From Amaranthus tricolor (Eukaryota; Streptophyta; Magnoliopsida; Caryophyllales; Amaranthaceae), in the NCBI RefSeq assembly GCF_026212465.1, contig NC_080051.1, positions 22,146,727 to 22,210,726 on the forward strand: a DNA stretch of 64,000 nucleotides, written 5' to 3'. The notes under the pieces were generated by a model. The model was given only the letters and a program-made list of their open reading frames with translations. It had not been told where the DNA came from and made no database searches. Position 1 is the stretch's first letter. Each line of letters starts with the position of its first letter. This document shows, one piece after another, positions 44,658-59,100 of this stretch. Made by a program: the position numbers and the translations under genes.

Positions 44658-47600
44658 TAGACCTGTCAAATATGAACCCGACCCGCTAAACCCAAAAAAC
44701 CCGACCCGCAAAAAGCGGGTTTTGAACAAATATTTTTAAAAAGTGACCCGTTTAACCCGCCTTTTTAAACCCGTAAAAAATGGGTCAAAAACGGGTCGGG
44801 TCGGGTCTGACCCGTCGGGTTTAACCCTTAAAATTTAAAAATTAAAAGAGGAAAGAAAGGCGCTTCAACTTCATCCTTCATTTCATTTCATCCAGCCGGC
44901 CCTAATCTGCATTGTTCTTCATCCTCACACCTCACTCCTCAGGCGATCGTTCCTAATCCTTCTTCTTCATCCTCAGCCTACCTTCTTCTTCATCATCTCC
45001 GTTTCCAGTCATCATCAGCCCTAAATCTATGGGACGTCGAGCTTCAAGTAGTAGCCGCCGCCGCCCTCCGTTCCCACGAAAAGGGTGTTCAGACTGTTCA
45101 CCATCACCTCTTGGACAATTCTTTTCTTCTTCATCATCTCCCACTCCTCAAGAAGGTAATTTGAAGTACCAATTTCATTTGTTTACTTGTTGATTTGTAG
45201 TTAATTTTAGTTTGCGTTTTCGGATTCTGGCAATTTCAGTATGAATCGCTGTTTTCTTCGAATTCCTCGCGAATTTCTGGGCGTGTAGGTTCCAGTTTCT
45301 TCGAGGTTTTAACAATTTCGAAGAAATTGTTTAAATTTAATTATATTTTGGTGCTTGGTTTTTGTTGTTTGATAATAGTCTCTGTATTTTCTGGATTGTT
45401 GTTTGTTGTTTGCTTAAATTTAATTGTTGTTTGTTTAAATTTCATTGTCTGCTTTTTAAGTTGTTCTGGATTGTTCTGGAATCTGGATTGTTCTTGATTA
45501 TTGCTCTGCTTTTCAAGTTTAAAGTTTGGAATTTGGATTGTTCTTGGATTGTTCTGTTCGTAATTTCTTTTTAGTTATTTTTTTTTTGTTTTATTACAAT
45601 TTTATTTTTTAAATACTTTTTTGTGCAACATCTTCATTTGATCAAAGTAGAAATTAATGGGATATATTATAAGATCGATTATAGAAAAACAATAATGGAG
45701 TTTATATTATCAATGAGGACAAGTTGAAAGGAAGTTCAATAAATGTTGAAAACTTCTGCTAAACAATTAAAATTGATCAACATCTGCATAAATCAAACTT
45801 CAAAGGCAAATGATGACACTTTTAGACCCAAATGCTAATATAATGAACCTGTAATCTACATTGTTTTGTAGGAGTTGAGCCAAATGATGATAGTAACAAT
45901 CCTGGAACAGATGGAAGTTATGGAACAGATGTTGAGACTCCTAACATTGGGCAAGAAGCTACTCCAACATTCGGAACTCGCAAGAGAAAATGGACATCAG
46001 ATTGTTGGGACCATTACAATACTTTCGATGGTGATGAATTCGCTGATAAGAGGCCAAGAGCTTACTGTAAGTATTGTAATAAAGGACCTATCTTTGCCGA
46101 CTCAATGTATGGTACTACTAATTTTAGACGTCACACTGAATCTTGTCAAGCTCGTGATAATTGTGATATTCGTCAAATGCTCTTAGATAAAAAAGCTAAG
46201 CCTGTTTTGAAATACAATCCTATTGAGTACAAACAAAAGGTTGCTTTGGCTATCATTAGGCATGGATATAGTTACACTTTTGCTGAGCATGAAGGGAATA
46301 GGGATATCCATACATATTTAAATGAAAATTGTAAACCAATATGTCGAAATACAGCTAGGAATTGGACTATTAAAATTCATCAAAGGGAGAGAAAACAATT
46401 AAAAAAGGCATTACATGTTATCCCTGGAAAGATTTGCTTGACATCGGATATGTGGTCCTCAATTGTTGGTCAAGGATACCTTTCTTTAACTGCTCATTAC
46501 ATAGATGAGAATTGGAAGTTGCACAACAAGATACTTAATTTCTGTCATGTTCCTCCTCCTCATAATGCTCAAGTGTTACATGATACTATTCTTGATAATC
46601 TGAAAAAATGGGGAATACATAAGAAAATATTTTCCATTACTTTAGATAATGCTAGATGCAATGATAATATGCAAGACTTGTTGGCAGATAGTCTTTCTGT
46701 TTTTGGTAGCTTGCCATGTGATGGTGAATATTTTCATGTTCGTTGTGGTGCTCATGTGTTGAACTTGATTGTTCAAGATGGATTGAAATGTGTTAGTGAT
46801 TCTTTGAGTAAAATTAGGCAATTGGTTAGACATTGGACTTCTTCGGAAGCTAGGAAAATGAAATTTGCTGAATGTGTTTCTGGAGTTGGTTTGGATTGTT
46901 CTACAGGTCTTTTGTTGGATTGTCCAACGAGGTGGAATTCTACATTCATGATGATTCAAAGGGCTTTGGTATACAAAGTTGTTTTCTCTAGGTTAGGAAG
47001 ATCGGATACATCAACTTCTACTTTAACTGAGGAAGAATGGTCTAGACTTGCAAAAATTTGTGATCTACTTAGGCCATTTGACCTTATTACCAAGCAATTT
47101 TCGGGAAGGAATTATCCAACAGCAAACTTGTATTTGATGAATGTCTGGTCAATTGAGTCTCTCATATTGAGTTATTGTAATATTGAGGATGAGTCGATAA
47201 GCAATATGGCGAAGGGCATGAAGGCTAAATTTGATAAGTATTGGGAAAACTATAGCATGATTCTTTCCATGGCTGCCATTTTAGATCCTCGCTTAAAACT
47301 TCAATATGTGAAGTTTTGTTTTGTGCAATTAGATGGTAGAAGTGCTGAATATAAGACTGAGAAAGTGAAAGAAAGTCTCTTCAAGCTATTTGAAGAGTAT
47401 TCACAAGTTGATATTTCTCCCCTTGATTGTACTAGAGTTGGAAGCGGGAATGCAAGTCTTACTGTAAGTTTTCATTCTTAACCTTTTGATATTATGTTGT
47501 ACTTAAATTTGTTATTCAATAATTATTAATAGAAGTTCTCTTGTTTTGTAGGCGTTTTCATCTTATGAGAATTCTTCTTCTCAAGGTAGAACACAACTAG

Positions 47601-48437
47601 ATGACTACTTAGGTGAGCATAAATTGGATCCTTTGTCGGATTTGGATGTTCTTGGTTGGTGGAAGGATAATGCTAAAAGGTTTCCACAAGTTGCAAGTAT
47701 GGCAAGAGATTTGTTAAGTATTCCAATTACTACTGTTGCTTCCGAGTCGAGTTTTAGCTTGGGAAGTAGGATACTAACAAAATGGAGAGCTTCCTTACTA
47801 CCGGAGAGTGCCGAGACTTTGGTCACAACCCGAAGTTGGCTATATGGATATGATGTTGAAAATGGTAAATTGTCTTTCTTTTTTTGCATTTTGAGAAATA
47901 AAGAGATTCATAGCTAATTAAATAGTTCGTTTTTTATTTGTGTGAAGATAACAATTCTCTTGAAGACGGTGTTGAAATTCCGATTTTGCGGGATCCAAAC
48001 AAAGAACCTCAAGTTATCGGCGTAGAAGAGAGCGGAATTGAAATTCTTGAAGATGATGATTTTTAGTAAATGTTGTCTTAGATTATCAAATAGTAGACTA
48101 TGACCAAGTTTATTAAATTGTAATTGTCATACTTTGTTGAACTAATTTTATTTTCTGTTTCATGCAACTTTTGATATGTACTCTATATAAGTTACAATTT
48201 TATCGTAATAGGTACATACTAAAATATTATCGTAATAGGTACATATTAATATATTATCATTGACGTAAATTATTTTTTCAAAAAAGTGCAAAACCCGTTG
48301 GGTCAACCCGAACCCGACAACTTAGGGTCTTAAACGAGGTAGTCTAAACCCGAAACCGTAATTTTTTAAACCCGTTCAACCCGAACCCGAAAATATTTTT
48401 ATACGACCCGACCCGTCCGACCTGTTTGACAGGTCTA
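44658..48437 (+). mobile_element. complete autonomous hAT transposon (3.78 kb)
   Basis: The ends TAGACCTGTCAAA and TTTGACAGGTCTA are perfect 13-bp inverted repeats. The flanking 8-bp target duplication, ACTCCAAG at 44650-44657 and 48438-48445, is also perfect. Both subterminal regions (to about 44830 and from about 48290) are packed with ACCCG/CGGGT words in both orientations, as in hAT elements whose transposase binds subterminal repeats. A transposase gene with no stop or frameshift lies between. It was inserted into an older repeat: similar sequence (GACTTTATCTTTTG-ATTGAGCTTT) occurs both near 44245 and near 48470. Confidence 0.92.
45029..48066 (+). CDS. hAT-family transposase (BED zinc finger, hATC), four exons, open
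   Basis: Exons: 45029-45155, 45872-47463, 47552-47864, 47948-48066, GT-AG and in phase, 716 residues. A BED-type zinc finger is near 90-134 (RKWTSDCWDHYNTF...YCKYCNKG...RRHTESC; ligands C108, C111, H130, C134). The RNase H-like catalytic region has LTSDMWSS (D235) and ITLDNARCND (D301), followed by HVRCGAHVLNLIVQDGLK. The C-terminal dimerisation domain is in exon 3 (DLDVLGWWKDNAKRFPQVAS...TTVASESSFSLGSRIL). The nearest relatives are the plant RICESLEEPER/DAYSLEEPER type, but the perfect termini show it is a transposon gene here, not a domesticated one. The short Ser/Arg-rich first exon, and hence the start codon, is the least certain part. Confidence 0.88.
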
Positions 48438-48445
48438 ACTCCAAG

Positions 48446-50039
<1,594 letters not shown>

Positions 50040-52500
50040 CTAATTATGCAGTTGACCGAATATAAACGATTTAATCAACTCATTAAGCTCCTTTGGCGAG
50101 TCAATATTAATTGCATGCCCTGTGTCTTTGAGTATTATTAGCCTTGATTTTGGTCCCAAGATCCTGTATATTTTTGCACCATTTGCAATTAGCATCCGTC
50201 TTACAAATAAATATTATTCTTGTCTTATTTATTTTGCTACATTACAACAAATGAATAAATTAGACACTGATTCACCTTTGTAGTTGATGGCCGATTTCTT
50301 TAGGGAAAACCTTATCCTGATCTCCCCATACAAGAAGGGTTTCCTATCATGTACAAACACACACACACACTAAGGTAAACAGTCTAGGGCCACATACGTT
50401 GTGCATGGGTAAGGTGTGCTCTTGCATAAGCTCGTTCAAGGCAATCAAAATTAAAGGCAAGTTCACAATTTATAGAACATTTACCTGCGGCAAAGCTGAA
50501 ATGTTGCAATCAATTTCTTTTGACATCAAACATTTTACGAGCCCTTCCTTTTCCTTCCTATTCTTGTTCTCGAATACCTGAAACGCTACGAGTTATTACT
50601 AAATCATATATGTTTAATAAGTGGTTATGTCATCTGATGAATATATATAATGTGTCCAACCGCACAAGACCCTTAAAATTAGTGTCAAACATAGTCATAG
50701 TCTATAGGACTTGTTTTATATCTGTATCAAGAATAATTTGTGAATTACAACCTTAAAAGTTTACCACTTTTGCGAATTACAGTCTTAGTGTTTGTTTTTT
50801 TGCGAATTATAGCCATCAAAGTATCAGAGTTTATAGGTTCAAGCCAAAACACATAATTCCAACCATGTTGGTGGTCGGAATTTTAGGTTAAGTAGTCGAA
50901 ACTATGTGTTTTTGACCTGAATTTATAAACTTTGATACTTTGATGACTGTAGCATGTAGTTCGCAAAAAATAAATATTAAGGCTGTAATTCACAAAAATA
51001 CTAAATTTTAAGACTATAATTCGCAAATTATTCCTATAATCAAAAAGCGATAATCTTCAAACAAATGAATTGATTAGCAAAACTAACTCACCTTGATGAA
51101 GTCCCAAAGTATAATTTGTGGGGCCCAAGATGTAAGGTCATACTTGTATATAGATGATTTTACCAACAATTTAACTGCATCAGGGTTTTTAGGTATCACC
51201 AATTCCTCTACTTTGTTGTCCAACTTACTTACCAATGCCAATTTCTGATCAATGGTAGTTCCTACGCCAGAGCTAACCATGATATTCCTTTGCACAATGT
51301 TAGGATACATCTCCGCCATTGAATAGCCTACCCATCCTCCGTAGCTGATGGAGTATACTGTGTACTTCTCCACACCGAATCCTTTTTTAAGCCCTTTCAT
51401 GATGCATTTGGCTTGGTAACGAGGCGTACGTTTTGTGCACTTGGTGTATGATTTTCCGAAGAACAGTAAATCTGGCATGTATATGTTGAATAATTTTGCT
51501 AATGATTCAATCTGTTTAATGATAGTTAAAAATATTTTAGACTAGAAAATATGATGGTGCGTACAAATATTTTAGTGCATCGAGCCCTTAATCTAACCAT
51601 CAACTAAAACTTTTGGTTAGAAATTAGAATTGTTAGAGCAAGGGTGTTTTGGATCCTATTATAGCTCAATCTATGGCATGTCTCATTGAGGGAAACAAAG
51701 GAAATGCAAAGGGATTGAAATGGCATGAAGATTGGAGCATCAAAGTAAGCGAACCAAGGCAATGTGCTCGGGCGAGCACCAATAAGGCAGAAGCCTCTAA
51801 CTGTGTTTTTGTTGGGATGATTTGTCCTATACCAATGAATTAACGACGATGTGCACATTTTCTTAGTCAGTAGAGTCCATTCTCCTATTGCCTTATGGTT
51901 TTGGGATGGTATGTCCTTGGCTTATGGAGTGTATGCACCTCGTGTTTTTCCAATAATATGCTGGCATTCACAATAAATTCAACGTAATATAATAGTTTAT
52001 GACTGTTGCGTGATTCGGGACACATAATGTCCTTTTATGGATTCCTTTTCTGATTTTATGGGCTATATAAATCATATTAGGGTTATGCTTCGGGATGTAA
52101 AAACACACATTAATAAGAGAGTTGTTGATGTTAGACTTGCATTGTATTCATATTTTTGAGGCCAGTTATAGCAGTTTTAATGAGACAAAGAAATATTAAA
52201 TATACATACCTGAAGCACGAATTGGCACCGCGCATCACCACCACAACCATGGATGAGAACAAGGTTAGGGCGATCATGGCGACGATAATTGGAGATCCAA
52301 AAGTGCATTGTAGTTTGATCATCTAAATCAACTTTACAAGGAGTAAGGCCACACCAATAATGATAGTACAAGAAGAGTATAACATCACTTATGTGAGCAA
52401 TTATAGGTGTATCTTTTAGCTTTGGTATGTTATAGATAATCTTTTTAAGTAACCTGAACATGTTGAAGATGCATTGAGCAAAAAGCTTTGCAAACTCCAT
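50040..52500 (-). CDS. alpha/beta-hydrolase fold protein (complete, five exons)
   Basis: Exons: 52500-52210, 51511-51092, 50577-50485, 50343-50276, 50163-50040; phases agree, 331 residues. An N-terminal amphipathic or hydrophobic stretch is followed by the core: oxyanion-loop HG at 84-85 (NLVLIHGCGGDA), nucleophile elbow YSISYGGWVG with Ser153, acid Asp278 (VWGDQDKVFP) and His307 (KDTGHAINIDSP). This matches plant alpha/beta-hydrolases of the At4g36610/At2g18360 type, often annotated as MRH/2-hydroxymuconate-semialdehyde-hydrolase-like. The substrate is unknown. The first Gly of the usual GxSxG elbow is Ser (S-I-S-Y-G). Intron 2 contains a MITE and intron 1 part of a small LTR. Confidence 0.88.
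50732..51035. mobile_element. inverted-repeat MITE in hydrolase intron 2
   Basis: The left end GAATAATTTGTGAATTACAA pairs with the right end, read in reverse GAATAATTTGCGAATTATAG. Inside, GCGAATTATAGCCATCAAAG pairs with CTTTGATGACTGTAGCATG, so the inverted repeats span most of the element. A truncated relative is at 26535-26740. The target duplication was not resolved. Confidence 0.7.
51850..51982 (+). mobile_element. partial small-LTR fragment in hydrolase intron 1
   Basis: The phrases TATGGTTTTGGGATGGTATG, GCTTATGGAGTGTATGCACC and AATATGCTGGCATTCACAAT match the solo LTR at 61417-61619 (in reverse) and that at 29107-29274. The 5' half appears missing or diverged. Confidence 0.6.
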
Positions 52501-54976
52501 TAGTTTACTCTAATGGCGTGAAATTAGGCTTGGATAAATGATTAGTAACCTCTTTGTATAGGTTTAAGCATGAAGGTGGGAATAGATTAATGAATATGAG
52601 AGGTGTTTATTGTGTGTAAATAAGAGGTATCTTTCTTGATGTAAACAAATTGTTTGTATGTTTATGGGAAAGTCCAAAAATACGTGACTTTTATGTAGTG
52701 ACTACATATGGAATGTGGTTATAACATGCAATGTTTGACAATAGTATATTTGTGTTGTAATTTATTGCTTAATTCCATGTGTTAGTGTGTTCTATGTAGT
52801 GTACGTCTTCTCAAGATTATCTCCAATATTTTAAGGACAAGTGGCTTTTTGCATGACAAGCTTTCATTAAGAAAACAATTATGTATAATTTGTGACTTTT
52901 AATTTGTACCACTTTTTATTTTAGTGTCTTATTGATTTTGCATTATTTTTTTATTTTTTTTGCAATGATCTTAGTCTTATTCTCTTAATCTCATTCACAA
53001 ATTTATATTTTTCTTCATCTTAACCTTTTACACCCATTTTACAACTTGTGCAAAATTAGAAAGACAGAATAATATTAGTTAATTTATGATAAAATTATAT
53101 TGTTGGTGAGTGGGGACAATGGGTCGATTACAATACCGACCACACCTACTTCAAAATTGATTTATACGATACTATCAATCAAACTAAGATAAAACCTTAA
53201 CTCACTTGGCTTCAATCACCAATTATAGCCAACAATAAGCATATAAATAAAAACAATCAACAATGAACCATTGTTACACGTGAAGATTTTAAGCAGAAAC
53301 ACCACATTTTAATCGAGAGAGTCCAACTAAGTCACTCTTATTACGCATAAACACCACACTTTAATCAAGAGAGTCCAACAAAGTCACTCTGATTATAATA
53401 AAATGAGAGTACAAGCACCAATAACAAACTACCAAAATGCACTAATCACCATCAAGCATCAACAATAAAAGAAATACAATTAGAGAGAAAAATGAAAATT
53501 TCACCCAAAAATTATAGCTACTGTCCAGCCTTGTTTTTCGGAACACTAGACCACCGATCGTTTAGATTGAAACTCCATGTACTACATACTCAATAATGAA
53601 CCTTCATTGGACCACGTTTGCCCCTCCATCGGACTATATTGTCCAATATCGGACCAATTAATCAAAATTATGGAAGCTAAATGCGGAAAGAAATTCACTA
53701 TTTCCCCTCACTCTTAACTTATTTGTGAATTGTGTGCATTTTTCCCTACTTTCCTGTCTTTTCTTGCTAACACCCTATGGCGTATTTCTCAGTCAAAAGT
53801 AAGACAAGAAAACAACCCCCCCACCCCCCAAAACCAATTATAATATGTTGGCCCACACTTAAGTACCCCAACATATTATAACACAAGTGGGCTGGACACC
53901 CAAAAAAAAAGTGGTGTTGGAGATAGAGGCTGCAACTGATTCATTCAGGAAAAGGTGGTAAAAAATAAGCTTTTATCAAAAAAATTCTTGATTAATTTTC
54001 AAAATAAATGTCTTTATGTCAAAGCTGGCCAGGAATATAATTTTTTGTTCAATGTTATTATGAGCTTTGACTTTTTTTGACCAGTTTCTTTGTTCGCTGT
54101 TAATAACAGGGAATACATTTGAACTTAGACTCCGAAACGAAGACACTTATTTTAGGAATTAAAGTTTTCTGAAGCTTATTTTGAGAATTTTTTTTATAAA
54201 CTTATTCTTTTTAATTTTTCTTATTCGGGTGGCAATCAATTCAGCGATAGATTTTGAGTTACTTTTGTGCGGTGACCAACTTAATATAAAAATCAAATAT
54301 TTAAATCATTTAAGGGGCATATACATATCTCAAACTATAAAAAATAATTTATGGTCGGCCTGGCCTCAATGGCCGTAAAGAAGGTTCGTCATTGACAATT
54401 ATAACACTACTCTTGTAAGAGATCATCTCTTAGTGATACGATTTAAAAACAAGGAGTACATATTCTCATAATTTGCATTGGCATACGACACTTTGTGTAA
54501 GAGTTTTATCGTGGATCAACAAGTGTCTTAAGTCAGTGGTTGCTAAAATGTTTGGTAAAAATTATGTGTTGAATGTAATATGTTTATCAAAAAAAATAGA
54601 TGTTAAAAAAAGTAAGTTCTACAGCTCAATTAAAGTTATTTACTAAATAGTTTTTATCATTTAATCAATCAAAAATTCAGAAGTGAACCCAAAACATTAT
54701 AAAAAAAGTTATTTTTCAACCACACCCTTAAAACGATAATAGACAATTGATGTGAAAGCAAGAAAACAATAAGCATAAAGTAAGGAGAAAAGAGAGGAAT
54801 AAACCTTACCTCTAAAACCTCTAATTCAAATTCTTCCATTACTCATCCCAATGACAATCAATTGGTCATTACTTTCCTTTTTTCTCCAACTTTATGGCCG
54901 GCTACTTTCTATCTTTTGCCACCCAAAATCTCATTCTTTACAGCCAGATTCCTTAGTGAACATCCCCCTTTCATCC
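52501..54976. other. intergenic region between divergent genes
   Basis: It includes the hydrolase promoter and no recognised gene. At about 53285-53400 a unit of roughly 58 bp (AACACCACATTTTAATCGAG ... GTCACTCT) is duplicated in tandem with several mismatches. At about 54090-54195, TTCGCTGTTAATAACAGG followed by GAAGCTTATTTTGAGAATT weakly resembles the right end of the foldback element at 5497-6421 and may be an old relative. Confidence 0.4.
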
Positions 54977-54985
54977 TATATATAA
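54977..54985 (+). promoter_or_regulatory. TATA box of the small membrane protein gene
   Basis: TATATATAA lies 105 bp before the ATG at 55090, in a CT-rich context. A transcription start about 30 bp downstream would give a leader of roughly 75 nt, which excludes the earlier in-frame ATG at 54862. Confidence 0.6.
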
Positions 54986-55089
54986 CCCCTCTTCCAACAT
55001 CACTCCCTCCTTCCCTCTTACAACTAATTCATCAACTTTGGTTGAACGCTTTTCCTTTCACCCTCCTGACAAGAGTCGATTCACCAAAA

Positions 55090-55455
55090 ATGTCTAGCTA
55101 CGCGAATGCAAGCCAAATGTCGACACAAAGACCAATAGCCATGGCGCTGGCCTTAATAACAGCCGTGATTCTATCACCATTATACACGAGTAAGAGCAAC
55201 GACACTCGATATGACACACGATGGAATTCTGGGTTCATGTTGCCTATGGTATTAGCAGGACTCATTATTGCCATAAAGACTACTTCATCTCCGTCAACCT
55301 CATCAATGTCTGGTGCACGGAGATTGGTTATGTCATCTGATCCGTCGTCTGTGTTTAGAGTTGGGGGTTCATCTTGGGGACTTGCTGGGGTTCTAATCAT
55401 GTTAATGCTTGTGCTTTCTTGGCAAGATTCTGTTCAACATTTTTTATGGAAATGA
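55090..55455 (+). CDS. small membrane protein of unknown function (121 aa, single exon)
   Basis: The protein starts MSSYANASQMSTQRP and has three hydrophobic segments: about 15-32 (PIAMALALITAVILSPLY), about 47-62 (GFMLPMVLAGLIIAI) and about 98-115 (SWGLAGVLIMLMLVLSW). A Ser/Thr-rich loop with basic residues lies between the second and third. I do not recognise a named family; it resembles the small plant-specific integral membrane proteins usually labelled transmembrane protein. The ORF is open back to 54862, but a TATA box at 54977 and the ATG context (CAAAAATGTCT) favour the start at 55090. There is no intron. Confidence 0.7.
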   Translation: MSSYANASQMSTQRPIAMALALITAVILSPLYTSKSNDTRYDTRWNSGFMLPMVLAGLIIAIKTTSSPSTSSMSGARRLVMSSDPSSVFRVGGSSWGLAGVLIMLMLVLSWQDSVQHFLWK

Positions 55456-56135
55456 TAGGATGCAGTAATTGGGTTTTGTTAGCTGCCTGCTAGTCCTGTG
55501 TTTTCTGCTGTAGATCAATAAATGGTGTACTATGTGGCTTCATAATGTAGAATTTTATCTATGGAAGTTTAGTAATGCAAAGTAATTTTTTTGCAAAAGT
55601 ATGATGAATCAACAACTCGTTTTGTATTAGACTGGCTCATTGTGAGAACCGAGAGGAACCCATATAATTAATCTATTTCTCTACTAATCACTTTAACGCA
55701 CTAAATATATACAAGTAAGCCAATTAGATATGACCTCACCATAAAACCATATAATATTTAAAAACTTATGAACTTCTATATAAGATGAAAGTAAAGGAAT
55801 GGAAGTAGAAAGAGAAAACCTTTTAAACAAAATAAATCTTTCGAAGCATGTTATCCAAATAAGTGTTTATCTCAGATAAACAAAGATCATATGAATTGGA
55901 AAATGGTAAGGTAAAAACAGAGACAGCAGAATTATGTGTGGGAACAGACGAAAACATTTCTTTTTTATCTTTTCATTTCTGAAATTAAATAAACAATTGC
56001 AGTTAGACACAATTCTATATATTCCCACATACATGAACCATAATAGGTTTTTCTGTACAAATTTTATATTTACAGAAACAGATTTGTGTTATTCAACTGT
56101 AATCCTACAACTAAAGTTGCATTTTGCAAATTTGG
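55456..56135. other. convergent 3' flanks, no gene seen
   Basis: It should hold the 3' UTRs of the small membrane protein gene (plus) and the RSH gene (minus). No other coding sequence was recognised. Confidence 0.45.
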
Positions 56136-59100
56136 TCAACTTCTCCAGCACACCACACTAGCACCAGTGGTGGTAGGGGTAGGTGCTGAAACTGATAAAC
56201 CCCGATTGTACATGCGTTGAATCTCTTCTCTGTACTCGATCAGCGACTTGTTAGGTATAGCAGGAGATAGCTCGATTACGTCTCCCATTTTCAGCTTGCA
56301 AGTGGGGTCATTCACAGGAAGATGATTGAGTCGAGGCCTCAAGTCTTTCTTCACAGGGAAACCATAAGATGTCGAGCGAGGGCTCCCATGACCCGTCATT
56401 TCTAACAGATCCATCATGGTGGAGTTTGGCGGAAACTCTTGAACAGACATCTGCAAAGATACAAGCAAATTTATAAATTAGTGGACACTTTAGAAGAGTC
56501 GTTGATTAAAATTATAGCAGATTCAGAATAAAAAAAATCACAGGAAATAATTGTCATACAGCCATTCACACACATATACTGTATATCACTCGGACCGTAC
56601 GCTTACCAACTCGGAATACACTCAAATCAAAGAAACCCAGAAAGCAGCTTCTCGAATTTGCAATATTGATACAACACGACTGGTAAAATTGACCAATAAG
56701 ACTATTACATTGCAAAAGAATCCAGAAACTGTCCCACGTATAGCAATGACCCAGATCACAGTCCAGTTATATTTTCCTAGATACTGGAAGCTTTCTAATA
56801 TGATTCATCTTCTATTTTGTTTTCCTCATACAAGACACTCTATACAATGGTTCATCCTCTGTTTAGATTCAAGCATAGGCAAAAAACAAGTGTAAAAAGG
56901 GAACAAAATAAGGGGAACTTCACTCCAGTCCCCATGTTAACAGCACATTCAATATGGAGGGAGAACTTCAGTTCTAAGTGAAGCTCATAAGTCATATGAT
57001 ATCATATTCCATACTGAAACCATTAATATTACTCCCATAGATTCCTTCATAATGGATGAATCACATAATGAACAGACAAGCAACTTTCTATTTCTAAACA
57101 CAAGAAACATTGATGCACAAAGTAGAAGTGAAGAAGCAGGTATCATCAAAGACTAACCTTGTCATTCTCTAATAAGATGACAAAAACAGGTCCATCTTGA
57201 TTAGGCTGCGAATTATAGGAATATGGACAACCTTCAGAATGTGTTGGAAATTTACATGGAGGCTTGAGGGATGTCCGGTCCTTGTTCATTGCCTCACACT
57301 GCCAGTTGACCACCCATCTAGCCCACTCCACCATTTGAAGTACAAACGATGAGTGCTTAGAATCACCTTCCTTGTACCTCCAGTGGGCAGCAAACCCATA
57401 CTCTGCTTGCAGATGCATTTCTCTAGTCCGTATTTGAACCTCAAGAGGGGCCATTCCTTCACCGACCACAACAGTATGAAGGGATTGATATCTACAAAAG
57501 CCAATGACAATAAGATAACCAGAAGAAAAAAGGAGAACTACTAGCGTGGCAAAATATTTTTAAGAGAACTTACCCATTGCACTTTGGACAATGAATATAA
57601 TCTTTGAACTTCCCCGGCACTTCAGACCATAACTGATGAATTATTTTTAGTGCTTTAAAACAGTCATCCTCATTCTCAACAATCAAACGCAGTCCATGAA
57701 TATCGTGAATCTCATCCATCGTCAAATTCTTCCTACGTATCATAGCATAAACGTAATCAGTAAAATTAAACAGGCAATTACATACCCACAACTGAAATAG
57801 GCAAGTCATATACAAAACAAAATTCCATTACATAGTGAAAGAACATACTTTGACATTTTCCGATGAATGCTGTATAAGCTTTTGTGACGACCAGACAAGT
57901 CGTGGTACGATATATCTTCCTTCTTGAGAGCTTCTTCAAGTTTCTCAATAGCAGATCTGATCATTGCTTGATCAAATGACTTCATACGCTTAGAGGCCAA
58001 TTCACTATGCTGATTTGGGTAGAGATGCTTGAAACACAAGTTCTCTAGTTGCTCTTTCCAAGTAGAGATACCAAGTCTATTAGCCAGCGGTGCAAATATC
58101 TCCAGTGTTTCCTTTGCAAACCTCTGCTGCTTATGAGAGGGCAATGCATCCAGTGTCATCATATTATGCAATCTATCAGCCAATTTTATTAGGACTGCTC
58201 TAGCATCAGCCATAGCAAGAAACATAGTGTGGAGACGATCTGCTTCAACGGTTTTATTTGCCGTATTATTTTCACGTGCAAGCTTGCTCAAATGACTTAG
58301 CTTTGACACCTAAATCAATGGAAACCAACATTAATAAGCAGCCGTCAATAGATATCATAACAGAAGATCTCACTATGCAATCTTATCAGGGTCTCACAAC
58401 AAACAGTTCCAGCTAAGGTACACAGACCAGCAAAGAATAAAGGTGTCCTTAAAATAAACATGACACTTTTCAGCAAATCTGAGTTCAATTAGCTTCCAAG
58501 AAGTTAAGAAAAAAGCTCTAGACAAGTTCAATACACATATACAAAAAGTTCAATCAAGTTCTGAGTAACTGACCACCAGTCCAGAAGTAATGAAAAGTAA
58601 ATGGAAAACTCTTATTTTCCACATCAAGCAAATAACTAAAAGTAACAGAAGTATACAGATCAAAGGAAAACAGAAGTATTCAAATCAAAAGAGTTCCACA
58701 GGAAAACAGAATCGTCGTATCTTGCAACAATGGTTGCCCAGACAAGCAAAATCACAACAAAATGGCACATTGCAGCTCATCAAAATGTAACAAAAAAACT
58801 CAGATCTCTTACCCCATGAACCAAATCAGCCACTCCAGATCCAAAGTTGCTAAAAATATAGTCATATGTCACAAAAGAATCATCAATCGTGTCATGCAAT
58901 AAACCAGCAGCAACAACAGTCGCGTTCGCTCCAATGGAAGCCAAAAGCACTGCAGTTTCCACGCAGTGTTGCAAATATGGATGACCACTTGCTCTCACCT
59001 ACAGGAAAAAAAGATTTAAAAAAAACATAAGCTTTCTAAAACCAACATTACTTTCGATTCTACTATAATGATGCAAGACCTTCACTTAGCAAAAGAATCC

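Noticed and set aside
46642..46959. antisense ORF inside the transposase
   Set aside because: It is a shadow of the hAT catalytic exon.
54070..54200. second full copy of the foldback element of 5497-6421
   Set aside because: Only short matches (GCTGTTAATAACAG and GAAGCTTATTTTG) in the right order were found, with no paired end. At best it is an old remnant.
54862..55089. N-terminal extension of the small membrane protein
   Set aside because: A TATA box at 54977 and CT-rich leader sequence lie inside it, so translation most likely starts at 55090.
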